Source: Chloroflexota bacterium (GTDB taxonomy: Bacteria > Chloroflexota > Anaerolineae > Anaerolineales > UBA11579). Taken from it: DNA of 64,000 nucleotides. The stretch spans positions 122,896-186,895 of the forward strand of contig JABFGG010000008.1 in assembly GCA_013112575.1 (NCBI GenBank), written 5' to 3'. The notes under the pieces were generated by a model. That model searched no databases. It was not told the origin of the DNA and worked only from the letters and a program-made list of their open reading frames with translations. Both the position numbers and the translations under genes were made by a program. Shown here piece after piece: positions 51,553-60,268 of the stretch. Each line of letters opens with the position of its first letter. The first letter of the stretch is position 1.

Positions 51553-51978
51553 ATGAATTCAGACACCACCCTAGATAGATATCGCCCCTGGTTCTATGCA
51601 GCTGCCATTTACAATCTGATGTGGGGTAGCATCAATATCTTGTTTCCAAATCTTTTCTTTGAGCTGGTCGGTATGCCCGTACCTACTTATCCAGCCCTAT
51701 GGCAAGTAGTTGGGATGTTCGTACTGGTCTATGCTCCAGCGTATTGGTGGGTTGCCAGACGGCCAGGCTCCCACCGCCATTTAATTGTGATCGGCTTGCT
51801 GGGCAAGTTACTGGGCCCCATAGGTTTTGTGTGGTCAGCTAATCAAGGAGCACTGCCAATTGCATTTGGATGGACAATCATCACCAATGATCTGATCTGG
51901 TGGCCAGCTTTTGTATTGTATCTACGGGATGCAGCGCGTTTGTCTGGGGGCTACCTGGCTTTGTTTTTCGGGGATTGA
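51553..51978 (+). CDS. Four-helix membrane protein
   Basis: A 141-residue protein from ATG 51553; the ribosome site AAAGGA overlaps the end of the DUF4166 gene. It has four membrane segments (about 12-30, 45-65, 72-95, 100-125). No family recognised. Likely co-expressed with the DUF4166 protein. Confidence 0.72.
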   Translation: MNSDTTLDRYRPWFYAAAIYNLMWGSINILFPNLFFELVGMPVPTYPALWQVVGMFVLVYAPAYWWVARRPGSHRHLIVIGLLGKLLGPIGFVWSANQGALPIAFGWTIITNDLIWWPAFVLYLRDAARLSGGYLALFFGD

Positions 51979-52087
51979 ATTAGAATTCTTGATCGTATAA
52001 TTATAGGAAGCTGATCATTGCACATGGGTCAGCCCGCCTCATGTATGGGGCTTCCCGAAAACCATTGGATATCGTTGGGAGTCCAAG

Positions 52088-52489
52088 ATGAATAACGAGA
52101 ACAACTATCCTCTTCCCGTCACCGCCATCCACATTTTGATGCTGTTGAACGCCTTAATCTGGTTGGTATTGGGCATTTTATTAGCGACAGGCCTGCATCC
52201 CGCACCGCCCGAAAGTGATTTCGCGCAGATGATGATGGCTATTATGTCAATCGGGACAGCCGCGGTTATGATGGGCCTAGTTCTCTTTTTACAAAGACGC
52301 AATCGTCTCGCCTATTGGCTCACGCTTGCTCTGTTGGCATTCCTATTTATTATGACAATCGTGGACCAGGTTGGTCTGGTAGACGTCATAGTATTGGTGC
52401 TGCACCTGGTGCCCTTTATTCTGCTGCTCAAAGAACGCGGCTGGTATATGCAACCCGTGTCCGGGCCAAAGAACCACATCGCTGTCTGA
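52088..52489 (+). CDS. Small four-helix membrane protein
   Basis: A 133-residue protein with four membrane segments (about 9-29, 46-64, 73-92, 96-115) and short polar ends. No recognisable motif. It precedes a DUF4180 gene by 14 bases; both may form a unit. Confidence 0.65.
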   Translation: MNNENNYPLPVTAIHILMLLNALIWLVLGILLATGLHPAPPESDFAQMMMAIMSIGTAAVMMGLVLFLQRRNRLAYWLTLALLAFLFIMTIVDQVGLVDVIVLVLHLVPFILLLKERGWYMQPVSGPKNHIAV

Positions 52490-52503
52490 GGTTTTACGAT
52501 CCT

Positions 52504-52824
52504 ATGCCCACTTACATCGAGCTTGATAATACCCACTCCTTTGATCCCAATGAGGTCATTGAGAGCTGTGCTAATGCCGAAGCCCAGGCTGTGCTGGCCG
52601 ACGACCAGGCATTGCCGTCAGAGTTCTTCGATCTGAGCAGCGGCTTTGCGGGGGAATTGGTTAACAAACTCAGCATGTACCGTATCCGACTGGCGGGAGT
52701 TGTGCCAGATGTATCGATCCATTCGGAGCATTTCCAGGCCTTTGCGCGTGAGGCTAACCGGAGAGGCGATATACGCTTTTTCCTCACTCGCGAGGAGGCT
52801 ATCAATTGGTTGGAGGCCAAATAG
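52504..52824 (+). CDS. DUF4180 family protein
   Basis: A 106-residue protein from ATG 52504. It has PSEFFDLSSGFAGELVNKLS and RIRLAGVVPDVSIHSEHFQAF, which match the DUF4180 family as I recall it, a fold related to STAS domains. The C-terminal REEAINWLE helix is typical of STAS-like proteins. Longer upstream frame has no start signal. Function unknown, possibly regulatory. Confidence 0.75.
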   Translation: MPTYIELDNTHSFDPNEVIESCANAEAQAVLADDQALPSEFFDLSSGFAGELVNKLSMYRIRLAGVVPDVSIHSEHFQAFAREANRRGDIRFFLTREEAINWLEAK

Positions 52825-52880
52825 GCAACAACTGATTACATAGTCACGCGGTCATCGAGGCTCAGTTCGTGAGGTTCAAG

Positions 52881-53333
52881 ATGAAGATCGCAATTGAAAT
52901 TGACATCAACGCCAGCCCTGAAGAAGTATTTTATTGGCTGGGAGACCCCACGCGCGCCATGCGCTGGATGACCAGTGTGACGCGCACGGAATACATCCAC
53001 GAAGCACCAGACATGGTAGGCACTACCTTCCGCGAGTACGTGGAGGAGGACGGACAGGGCACCGAGTTGCAGGGGGTGGTCAAGGAATTCGTGCCCAACG
53101 AGCGCATGGGCTTTCAGTTAGAGGGAGAACACAACAAAGTAGAAACGGTCTTTACGCTAACTGAAACCAAAGAAGGCACACATTTGAGACAGGACATAAA
53201 CCTGCACTTCAAAGGCATCACACGCTTGATGAGCATCCTCTTTGGAGCAGCCTTCAAGAAGAAGATCATCGGCCAGTCCCGACGCGAATTCGCTACCCTC
53301 AAGCAGCTTTGTGAAGGAGGGGTATCACAATGA
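52881..53333 (+). CDS. SRPBCC-fold protein
   Basis: A 150-residue protein from ATG 52881 (GAGG upstream): IEIDINASPEEVFYWLGDPT, then VTRTEYIHEAPDMVGTTFRE and GTELQGVVKEFVPNERMGF, the polyketide cyclase-like SRPBCC pattern. It overlaps the following membrane protein gene by 4 bases (ATGA), so the two are translated together. Ligand unknown; lipid or hydrophobic small molecule is usual. Confidence 0.82.
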   Translation: MKIAIEIDINASPEEVFYWLGDPTRAMRWMTSVTRTEYIHEAPDMVGTTFREYVEEDGQGTELQGVVKEFVPNERMGFQLEGEHNKVETVFTLTETKEGTHLRQDINLHFKGITRLMSILFGAAFKKKIIGQSRREFATLKQLCEGGVSQ

Positions 53334-54610
53334 AGGCAGTCATAGTAAATGCCTTAGAAGGTATTCGTTCTGCTCTGAATTGGCTCGTGCGCTATCACTG
53401 GCTTTCTTTCATTATCATCTTCCTGCTGGCCTTTGCCATCCGTTACATGCAATTGGACAAGATCACCTCAAGGCATTTAACTCCCACGGCCAATTGGGAA
53501 CTTAGCTCGATCGCCATTTCCTTAATGGAAACCGGGGAATTCGCCAATCCCTACATGCTGCCTTCAGGCCCCACAGCCCACTTACCACCTATATACCCTT
53601 ATCTTGTCAGCTTCATCTATCGATTGTATGGCCTGACACCGGCAGGGGGACTGGCCGCCTGGATATTGATGATCGGGTCCAGTTCTGCACTCCTTGCTTT
53701 GCTGCCCTGGTTGGCGGAAAAGCTGGGCATTGGACGGCAGGCTGGCTTTCTAGGTGGGGTTGCATGGGCAGTACTGGTTGATTGGGCAGGCCACGGGGAA
53801 TACCTCACAGGTATTGCTCTGGGTCTGATCATGGTGGCCTTTCTGAGACGGTGGAGGACACAAAGCATCAACTGGTGGGGGTCACTCTTGCTAGGATTAG
53901 GGGCCGGGGCGGCATTTCATTTGCAGCCCGCGCTCCTCACCGTCGTGCTGGGATTGCTGGCTTTCGAGTTATGGTGGTGTAAAGGACGAGGAAAATGGAT
54001 GCATGCTATTGTCATTAGCTCAGGCATTTTACTGGCTTGCATTCCATGGGGCTGGCGCAATTACACGACTTTTGGGGAGTTTTTTTTCATTCGCAGCAAC
54101 TTCGGCCTGGAACTGCGTTTGGGCAACCATGAAGGCGCGCTTGCCACCATGGAGCAATTGGACGCCCTAGGAGATCATATCCACCCGCGTGCTAATTTCT
54201 CAGAGGCGCGCAAGCTGCGCGACATCGGCGAGATGGCCTACATGCAAGACGCCCAGGAGCAAGCCCTCCATTGGATCATCTTGCATCCGGGCCAGTTTGC
54301 CTTGCTGACCCTGCAGCGCATTGCCAATGTATGGATTGGGCCACTGCACAGGCCAGCAGGCATTGCCAGCGTCTTAGGCTTGACCCTCCTAGCGATATGG
54401 GGCTTCTGGCGCAGCCTACCCATGTTGGACCTGCCACAGCGGGCAGTGCTACTCATTCCGCTTGCCACATTTCCACTGGTCTACTACTTTGTGGCCTACA
54501 TGCCGCGCTACAGGGAGCCTATCGATTGGATCTTATTCATGCTGGCCGGCGCTGCAGTGTGGAGCTGGGTAGAAGTGGAGCCACGGGTCATTGGTACACA
54601 GAAGGATTAA
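53330..54610 (+). CDS. GT-C-like membrane glycosyltransferase
   Basis: A 426-residue protein with about nine membrane segments, coupled to the SRPBCC gene. The first loop has TPTANWELSSIAISLMETGEF and HLPPIYPYLVS, in the position where GT39/PMT_2 enzymes carry acidic residues, though the usual Asp-Glu pair is replaced by Trp-Glu. A C-terminal hydrophobic hairpin follows. Isolated from the main GT-C cluster, it could be a distant family member with a different donor. Confidence moderate. Confidence 0.65.
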   Translation: MKAVIVNALEGIRSALNWLVRYHWLSFIIIFLLAFAIRYMQLDKITSRHLTPTANWELSSIAISLMETGEFANPYMLPSGPTAHLPPIYPYLVSFIYRLYGLTPAGGLAAWILMIGSSSALLALLPWLAEKLGIGRQAGFLGGVAWAVLVDWAGHGEYLTGIALGLIMVAFLRRWRTQSINWWGSLLLGLGAGAAFHLQPALLTVVLGLLAFELWWCKGRGKWMHAIVISSGILLACIPWGWRNYTTFGEFFFIRSNFGLELRLGNHEGALATMEQLDALGDHIHPRANFSEARKLRDIGEMAYMQDAQEQALHWIILHPGQFALLTLQRIANVWIGPLHRPAGIASVLGLTLLAIWGFWRSLPMLDLPQRAVLLIPLATFPLVYYFVAYMPRYREPIDWILFMLAGAAVWSWVEVEPRVIGTQKD

Positions 54611-54614
54611 AAAC

Positions 54615-55460
54615 ATGAAGAGGCATGCGAACTTTTCTGCTCTACTATTCATTAAACTCTTTCTACTAGTGGCCTGCCATAGCACAACCATCAACAATGG
54701 AAAAATCATCCATGCGGCAGCCCCATTTGGATGGCCCAATGAAGATCGCGACGGATGTGTGGTGACCGTCGTTCCAGAAGAATTGGGTTTTGATCCCTTC
54801 TATGAAAAGTATTGTGACGCAGACGGTATCCCAATAATCAGTTCGGGAGAAGTAGATGACTTGGCCCTCAAGCAAGCCTATTACATCATGATGAACATGT
54901 TAGCGCCTATCCCCGAATCTCGCCAGAAAATGATCTCATATGGAGCTTACTTCGCCATTATCGGCCAACATGAAGAGCAAACTACACTACCCGAATATGC
55001 ACATATGGACAGCGAGTATTGGGATCAGCGCGCCCGTGGCTTGGGTGGTTCAATTGGCCTTCCGATCACTTCAGCCGCGGAAGAGAACCTCCTGTGCCTG
55101 CCCTGGGACACGTATCGGGGGGAGAGCATCGCAGTACACGAGTTCGCGCACACGATCTCCCTGATGGATGAAGGCGCGGAATATGATGTCTTGGTAGAGG
55201 AGTTCAAAAGCCTGTACGATAGCGCTACAGAGAAAGGTTTTTGGGAATTCACATATGCCGGAAGCGACGTTCTGGAATATTGGGCGGAGGGCGTGCAGGC
55301 CTATTTCAATACCAAGGGTCAAGCCAACCGCCCCGACGGCATTGACAACCACGTCAACACACGTGAGGAATTGGCCGAATACGACCCGGGCCTCTTTGAA
55401 TTCATCCATACCTTCTTCCACGGCTACGATTGGACGCCGACCTGCCCACGTGAAGAATAG
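54615..55460 (+). CDS. Lipoprotein zinc metallopeptidase-like protein (HExxH)
   Basis: A 281-residue lipoprotein from ATG 54615 with lipobox LVAC (Cys21). The zinc motif is SIAVHEFAHTI (His175-Glu176-x2-His179) and a downstream Glu in DVLEYWAEGVQAYF (Glu221 or Glu225) is a probable third ligand. This layout resembles the anthrax-lethal-factor-like or related ATLF families, in which the Glu ligand lies about 40-50 residues later. It should act on the outer surface. Substrate unknown. It is separated by only 4 bases from the membrane protein gene. Confidence 0.78.
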   Translation: MKRHANFSALLFIKLFLLVACHSTTINNGKIIHAAAPFGWPNEDRDGCVVTVVPEELGFDPFYEKYCDADGIPIISSGEVDDLALKQAYYIMMNMLAPIPESRQKMISYGAYFAIIGQHEEQTTLPEYAHMDSEYWDQRARGLGGSIGLPITSAAEENLLCLPWDTYRGESIAVHEFAHTISLMDEGAEYDVLVEEFKSLYDSATEKGFWEFTYAGSDVLEYWAEGVQAYFNTKGQANRPDGIDNHVNTREELAEYDPGLFEFIHTFFHGYDWTPTCPREE

Positions 55461-55463
55461 CAC

Positions 55464-55820
55464 TTATACCCACAACAATATAATATGCAACGCGCCCAGC
55501 AAACTTCCACCAAATATCCAGAAACGCGAAAAGCCGTTATTAAAATCAATCAGGGGATGTTCACGCAGCAGCCAGTGCAGGCCAGCGTGCACCATCAGGA
55601 AGATGTCAAAGCCCACCTGGAAGGGGAACGAATTTAAATTCCAGATGATGAGCACAAATAAGGGGACGTGCAGAGCCGTGAAGATGCGGTAGGCGTGCTG
55701 GTCACTGAGATTGGTGGGGGCAAAGAAAAAGCGCCATTCGCCTTGTCGGATGGCATCCAGTTCGTGGGTGATGATAAAGGCCACATTGGTGATAAATAGC
55801 AGGTCGAGATAGGTTTGCAT
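55464..55820 (-). CDS. Small four-helix membrane protein, possibly DUF6713
   Basis: A 118-residue protein with about four membrane segments, containing THELDAIRQGEWRFF in its first loop and FPFQVGFDIFLMVHAGLHW later. I recall a DUF6713 family of this size with a HELDA segment, but am unsure. GGAGTG precedes the ATG. It converges with the metallopeptidase gene with a 3-base gap. Confidence 0.65.
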   Translation of the reverse strand: MQTYLDLLFITNVAFIITHELDAIRQGEWRFFFAPTNLSDQHAYRIFTALHVPLFVLIIWNLNSFPFQVGFDIFLMVHAGLHWLLREHPLIDFNNGFSRFWIFGGSLLGALHIILLWV

Positions 55821-56068
55821 GGTTCACTCCAAAAAGGATATGCTTACGTTGCTTGATGCAATTCCAGCATATCCCCATGGGTGCTGCCAGGTAAAGGCAT
55901 ACTGCTGCCAAACAGTGCCAGCAGAGGGAGCCCTTTTTGAACAACACTAGAAAATGATCCGGAAGTTAGCAATTATGGGGGATTGTTCATAAGCAACACG
56001 ATCTATATCATGCCTTAGTGCCGCCGCTCAAAGATTAATCGGTGGCAAACCAACTGGACGGAGGATGT

Positions 56069-56866
56069 ATGAGTGACCACGAAAAGGGTCAGGTATCTGG
56101 AAGCGCGGCCGAGATCTACGAGCAGTTTTTCGTACCCGCGCTTTTTGCCGATTGGCCACAACATGTAATTGCAGCAGCCGAGGTGCAGCCTGGCGAAGAT
56201 GTTTTAGATGTGGCTTGCGGAACGGGCGTATTGGCAAGAGAAGCTTTGATAAAAGTGGGCAGCACTGGGTCGGTTACAGGAGTGGATATCAATGAAGGTA
56301 TGCTGGCGGTAGCCAGAGAAAAAACACCAACAATCACCTGGAAGAGCGGACCAGCCGAAGCCCTGCCATTCGAGGATGCAAGCTTTGAGCGGGTGATGTG
56401 CCAATTTGCGCTCATGTTCTTCCAGGATCAGGCCAAAGCCATTGCAGAAATGCAACGGGTCACTAAACCCGGCGGCAGAGCCAGCGTGGCGGTATGGGCT
56501 TCGCTGGAAGACACCCCTGGTTATGCCGAGGTAGCAAAGCTGCTCAATGATCTCTTTGGCCCCGAAGTGGCACAATCCATCGAAGCACCATATTCATTGG
56601 GGAACATCGACGTGCTCCATGCACTTTTTGAAAGTTCAGGCATCGAAGACATCTCTATCCAAAGCCTGGACGGCAAAGCACGCTTTGACTCAATCGATGA
56701 TTGGATCTACACGGACATCAAGGGCTGGACGCTGGCAGACGTCATTGATGATGAAGGTTTCGCAAGGCTCAAACAAGCTGCACCTGACCGACTGGGGCAG
56801 TTCGTACAAGCAAACGGCTTTGTAGAGTTTGACGCACCAGCCCACATTGTTTCTTTTGCAGTTTGA
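56069..56866 (+). CDS. Class I SAM-dependent methyltransferase
   Basis: A 265-residue enzyme from ATG 56069 (GGAGG upstream). Motif I is VLDVACGTG (45-53), followed by VTGVDINEGMLAVA and RVMCQFALMFFQD; the motifs and length fit the UbiE/demethylmenaquinone-like group. The C-terminal cap contains a substrate-binding segment (IYTDIKGWTLADVIDD). It could act on a quinone or small molecule; the substrate cannot be fixed. Confidence 0.87.
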   Translation: MSDHEKGQVSGSAAEIYEQFFVPALFADWPQHVIAAAEVQPGEDVLDVACGTGVLAREALIKVGSTGSVTGVDINEGMLAVAREKTPTITWKSGPAEALPFEDASFERVMCQFALMFFQDQAKAIAEMQRVTKPGGRASVAVWASLEDTPGYAEVAKLLNDLFGPEVAQSIEAPYSLGNIDVLHALFESSGIEDISIQSLDGKARFDSIDDWIYTDIKGWTLADVIDDEGFARLKQAAPDRLGQFVQANGFVEFDAPAHIVSFAV

Positions 56867-56909
56867 TCTTTACCATTAGACTGTCAATATGGACAAAATA
56901 CACTCTCAT

Positions 56910-56938
56910 TTGACTTTCTTTATATGAGTCGCTATACT
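56910..56938 (+). promoter_or_regulatory. Near-consensus sigma-70 promoter for a structured RNA
   Basis: TTGACT (56910-56915), exactly 17 bases, then TATACT (56933-56938). Five of six bases match in each element. The predicted transcript starts near 56945, just before the long closing stem of the candidate RNA. No open frame follows within the predicted transcript. Confidence 0.8.
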
Positions 56939-56944
56939 TGTATA

Positions 56945-57063
56945 TACAAGTAGGTGTGCGAGGCTGGTGTGCCTGGCCTGGGCCTAGAGTCCAAATGTAG
57001 CCGAATGTGGTTACCCTTTCCAGGCAGTATTATTTTTCCCTTCACGCACACCTATTTTCTTTT
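56945..57063 (+). ncRNA. Candidate structured non-coding RNA of about 110-120 nt
   Basis: The stretch lies between two genes and has its own promoter. Its ends pair: AGGTGTGCG (56952-56960) with CGCACACCT (57045-57053), extended by outer pairs to about 13 base pairs, and a U-rich run follows (57055-57063), so the closing stem may itself serve as terminator. Inside, GCCTGG (56971-56976) pairs with CCAGGC (57020-57025), and an inner hairpin has GTAGCC and GGTTAC with a GAATGT loop. Between closing and second stems is a large unpaired bubble. The shape resembles 6S-like RNAs, but I see no known conserved motif. SRP RNA was rejected, because the GGAA tetraloop region is absent. Confidence 0.65.
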
Positions 57064-57156
57064 AATAAACCAGGGCTTTTAACGTCAAAACTCGGGGAAT
57101 AAAATCTCGGATTGCACCCTTACCTAAAGTGGACATTTTTCACCAAGGATATATAA

Positions 57157-57191
57157 GTTGTCTAGACAACCGACGTGGCTTCCTGTACTAT
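57157..57191 (+). promoter_or_regulatory. Promoter with overlapping 14-bp palindrome
   Basis: GTTGTCTAGACAAC (57157-57170) is a perfect palindrome whose second half includes TAGACA (57163-57168), a possible -35. A spacer of 17 bases leads to TACTAT (57186-57191). The transcript would start near 57198, about 34 bases before the secreted protein ATG. A dimeric repressor or activator binding over the -35 is the natural reading. Confidence 0.6.
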
Positions 57192-57231
57192 AGAAGGACA
57201 TTGTTGCACTATTCACAAAGGAGGAAGCACA

Positions 57232-57690
57232 ATGCGCAAGAAAACCTTATTCCTTTTTCTGATCCTGGGGCTGCTATTGGGGATGAGCGTTACACCGGCA
57301 TTTGCTGCCAAACCGCTTGACGTGCACATCGAAGTCTATAAGCCTATTGGCGTCAACCACGTACCCTTCACAGCTACGGGCGACGCAGTGGACAAAGGGC
57401 TGGTGTGCGCCTTCGGCACTGAGGAGGACCTCAGTGTAGATGTAGTCAACACCAACAGGCGCTTCACCACCCTCAAGATACTCAAGCGCTTCACCTGTGG
57501 GGATGGCAGCGGCACCTTCAACATCCGCATGACTGTCAAATTGTTTGCCGACAGCCACACTACGGCAAATTGGCGCGTGGTTGCAGGGACTGGCGACTAC
57601 ACTCGGCTGAAAGGGCATGGCAAGTTGTACGGCACCCCCATCGTGCCAGAAGTCAGCATCTTTGATGTATACGATGGCAAGATGAAGTAA
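57232..57690 (+). CDS. Small secreted protein, function unknown
   Basis: A 152-residue protein from ATG 57232 (AAAGGAGG upstream). The signal peptide has a long hydrophobic core (6-20) and a cleavage after AFA (25). The mature protein is beta-rich with two Cys (59 and 89) that could form a disulfide, and ends in a YTRLKGHGKLYGTPI segment reminiscent of allene-oxide-cyclase-like or dirigent-type barrels; the similarity is weak. It has its own regulated-looking promoter and terminator. Confidence 0.75.
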   Translation: MRKKTLFLFLILGLLLGMSVTPAFAAKPLDVHIEVYKPIGVNHVPFTATGDAVDKGLVCAFGTEEDLSVDVVNTNRRFTTLKILKRFTCGDGSGTFNIRMTVKLFADSHTTANWRVVAGTGDYTRLKGHGKLYGTPIVPEVSIFDVYDGKMK

Positions 57691-57707
57691 GGCATAACTG
57701 GAATCAC

Positions 57708-57739
57708 AACGGGTTGTAGATGGAAGTCTACAACCCGTT
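57708..57739 (+). terminator. Hairpin terminator
   Basis: A perfect 13-base stem (57708-57720 and 57727-57739) with a 6-base loop followed by TTTC, 18 bases past the secreted protein stop. Confidence 0.9.
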
Positions 57740-57790
57740 TTTCTTTGCGCCAGATTAACTTGGCCAGCAAGACTGTTAGATCAGTACCCT

Positions 57791-58015
57791 CTATTTTAGA
57801 ACGGGGTCTCTTCCATTCAAACTAAAGACATTGGCATGCCGGGTGTTGCATCGCAACCAATGGCCAATATGCTCGTATGTGTCCGAATCTTGCTCCTCAC
57901 ATTGGGGGCAACAATGCTGTCTGCCTTCCTCTGGAATGCGGTAGCAGTTAGGGCTTTTACAGATATCCCAGAGGAATTCTCGGTCTTCGTTAAATTCTAC
58001 GTTGTTGATTCCCAT
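57791..58015 (-). CDS. Small cysteine-rich, possibly zinc-binding protein
   Basis: A 74-residue frame. Cys residues are grouped as CKSPNC and CCPQC, with CNTRH later, which resembles a short zinc ribbon with His as one ligand. No strong ribosome site (CCGGAA only). A plus-strand frame of similar length over the same place (57836-58084) has no such pattern and is taken as a shadow. Function unknown. Confidence 0.5.
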   Translation of the reverse strand: MGINNVEFNEDREFLWDICKSPNCYRIPEEGRQHCCPQCEEQDSDTYEHIGHWLRCNTRHANVFSLNGRDPVLK

Positions 58016-58273
58016 TTCCGGATCGGCTCTCCAGGTGTTAGTTTAGATTTCACACCTACTAGATGCAACAAGGATGCCAGCTAATTCAACAATGGGCTTA
58101 GTTCTGGATAATATCGCTGGACGCAATACTATGCATGGCCAAGATGGTTACATCTATACTGTGCCATTCATCCTCATATGGATAAACATTATCCCCTAAA
58201 TGGCTATCGTACTAAGTAACAGTTCTGTTAGTTGGGGAAAGTGTTGGGCGTCCTGAAAACATCCTATGTGTAG

Positions 58274-59236
58274 CTAGGATTCGCGAGACGCAAAAGGCCC
58301 AACAGACGCGCCTTCTTTGCCGAGTTGGAAATCAGGGGGTGGTTCATAGGTCAGTTCCCAAAAGGCGATCGTCATGGCACCAATGCGGAAAGGCAGCAAC
58401 AGTAATCCGGCGGCATACACAATAAGGCCTGCCGTACGGTTATCAACCAGGTAGACGGGAAAACTGAGCAGGTCGGTGCTGCGTACTCTCATGAGCGTTG
58501 CGAACACGCCCTTATTTGCGCGGTTCAAGGTGAAGATCGTATCCTCATCAACGAAATGCCGCCCGCGCTCTTCATAGTAATTGATCAAGCGCTCAGGGAT
58601 ATCCAACTCGAAGGTTGTGCGGTAGGAAATGGTTCCGGAAGCAGTAAACAAGCCTAACAGAACCAGGTCGATAATCAAGAAGGGCAACACGACCGACACC
58701 AGCCGGCGTGTGTGCGTGCGCAATACTTCCCAGCTATCTACAAGTGCATCACCCAGGGTCATATCCCTGAGCACGCGATAGCATGAGGCAATAAACGCCC
58801 ACACTTGAACGATAGAAAAGATAAAGATCAAAAGCAATGCCAGGACAAGTAGGAACAGTGGATTGCCTTCTACTGGCAGGTTACGCAAGTATCGAGAAAA
58901 AGCTATAAAAACAGCCATAGCAAGAAAACCAGCGGGGAAGGCCATCAGAATCTTGAGCATCGCTACCTGGATAAAGTAAGTTGCCGATGTCATGCTGGCA
59001 TCCAGAAAATTGGAGGCTTTGCCCTGGTGGTATTGGGCAGTGGCCCATAAGATGGCAACATCCAGAATGATGACCACAAAAATGAACACTACAGCACTTA
59101 GGCTGATCGTGATCTGGTTGTAGGAATTGATGGCCAGGAAGTCCACACCAAGGGCGATGAATGCCAACAGCCATATATACGGATTCCGAAAAGGCAAGGC
59201 AATAGCTGCTCTCAAGATTTCAGTGGTAGATTTCAT
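58274..59236 (-). CDS. Six-helix membrane protein, function unknown
   Basis: A 320-residue protein that starts with KSTTEILRAAIALPFRNPYI and has about six membrane segments (about 15-35, 43-66, 90-115, 125-150, 190-212, 270-295). The segment VLRDMTLGDALVDSWEVLRTH is a conserved-looking cytoplasmic helix typical of GlpF-like DUF families that resemble glycerophosphodiester phosphodiesterase membrane domains. No catalytic motif seen. Single gene. Confidence 0.7.
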   Translation of the reverse strand: MKSTTEILRAAIALPFRNPYIWLLAFIALGVDFLAINSYNQITISLSAVVFIFVVIILDVAILWATAQYHQGKASNFLDASMTSATYFIQVAMLKILMAFPAGFLAMAVFIAFSRYLRNLPVEGNPLFLLVLALLLIFIFSIVQVWAFIASCYRVLRDMTLGDALVDSWEVLRTHTRRLVSVVLPFLIIDLVLLGLFTASGTISYRTTFELDIPERLINYYEERGRHFVDEDTIFTLNRANKGVFATLMRVRSTDLLSFPVYLVDNRTAGLIVYAAGLLLLPFRIGAMTIAFWELTYEPPPDFQLGKEGASVGPFASRES

Positions 59237-59309
59237 GGCAATGCGTTTCCTCCCGCAAAGGGTTCACTCCCATCAGCCCGGATTTTATCAGATTGAACAG
59301 CGAAGGAAA

Positions 59310-60152
59310 TTAATGTCCTATTGTTAATTCCGGCAGCAGGTCACCCAAATGCTCATAGGGAATGCTCTCGACGACGAGAGATTCTAAGATAGTGTTGTAG
59401 CGGTGGACATCGCTGGGCCGCGTAAAGACCCGCACCGTGGAATAACCACGCCCGCCACTGAGGTGGATGGGCGCTATCACGGAGCCAGAATCAACCTGGA
59501 TAAAGTCGGAGACAAAGGAGTGTTCGTCAAGATTCTCGATCCATGCAACGGACACTTCAATGCCGTCGCTGGCATGCTGTTGCATGACGTTTGCAACATT
59601 CTCCTCGATCAAGCCATTTTCGGAATTGACGATGTTGGCGCGATTGAGAATAAAGACGCGCTTGAGCTTAATGCCACGCTTGACCAGGTCCCGTTGAACC
59701 TGGTACCAGCGATTTTCCGCACCGGGCAAAACAAATTTCTGATTGCTTTGTTCGTCCCACACATGGGTTAGGAACAATTCGCGTTTGGCTTTGGTGGCAA
59801 AGCTCACCACCGTGCTGATCAGCCGGTCGGGGTCGACCTCCAGGATGCCTTTTGAGAGATTTTCTAACTCATTGCGGCATTCATCAATGGCCCTCTTACC
59901 ATGCTCGTAGAGGTCTTCATCTTCGATACTTTCCAGCAAGTTGTGAATTGCCAGGTTCTCGCGGATTTCTTTATTCATCTCCCATTTGAGGGCCCAGATG
60001 TAGGCTGCTACAGAAATGCCGATGGAAGCGGAGATGACGACTTCGGTGGGCAGCTCGGCCAGGGCACCCAGCCAGGCGATGCCGATGGCCAGGATTAGCG
60101 CCAGCACACTAACGAATTCAACGGCGAACCCCCGTGCAATGATCTTCCTCAT
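59310..60152 (-). CDS. Membrane-anchored protein with phospholipase-D-like sensor fold
   Basis: A 280-residue protein with two N-terminal membrane segments (about 10-28 and 32-52) and a large cytoplasmic domain. The part ELFLTHVWDEQSNQKFVLPG and KRVFILNRANIVNSENGLIE recalls phospholipase-D-like sensor domains without the catalytic HKD motif. The end has YSTVRVFTRPSDVHRYNTIL. Function unknown. Confidence 0.6.
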   Translation of the reverse strand: MRKIIARGFAVEFVSVLALILAIGIAWLGALAELPTEVVISASIGISVAAYIWALKWEMNKEIRENLAIHNLLESIEDEDLYEHGKRAIDECRNELENLSKGILEVDPDRLISTVVSFATKAKRELFLTHVWDEQSNQKFVLPGAENRWYQVQRDLVKRGIKLKRVFILNRANIVNSENGLIEENVANVMQQHASDGIEVSVAWIENLDEHSFVSDFIQVDSGSVIAPIHLSGGRGYSTVRVFTRPSDVHRYNTILESLVVESIPYEHLGDLLPELTIGH

Positions 60153-60214
60153 GCTTGCTCCTCCTGTGTCTGCGATGGGATGTGTCTAGCATTGTAATGG
60201 GAAATCTCATAGAA

Positions 60215-60240
60215 AAGCCCCTCCTCAAAGGAAGGGGCTT
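60215..60240 (-). terminator. Terminator of the FDEPALGK protein gene
   Basis: An 8-base GC-rich stem (60215-60222 and 60233-60240) with a few further pairs near the loop and A/T-rich flanks. On the minus strand it lies 29 bases past the small gene stop at 60269. Confidence 0.65.
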
Positions 60241-60268
60241 CTTTTACATGAATTGAGGATTGTACAAC

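Noticed and set aside
56952..57053. Small SRP RNA (ffs) as identity of the structured RNA
   Set aside because: End pairing and length fit, but the conserved GGAA tetraloop and the GGAAGCAGC region of SRP helix 8 are absent.
57836..58084. 82-residue plus-strand frame
   Set aside because: The minus-strand frame at the same place has ordered Cys/His spacing; the plus frame has no ribosome site or recognisable domain.
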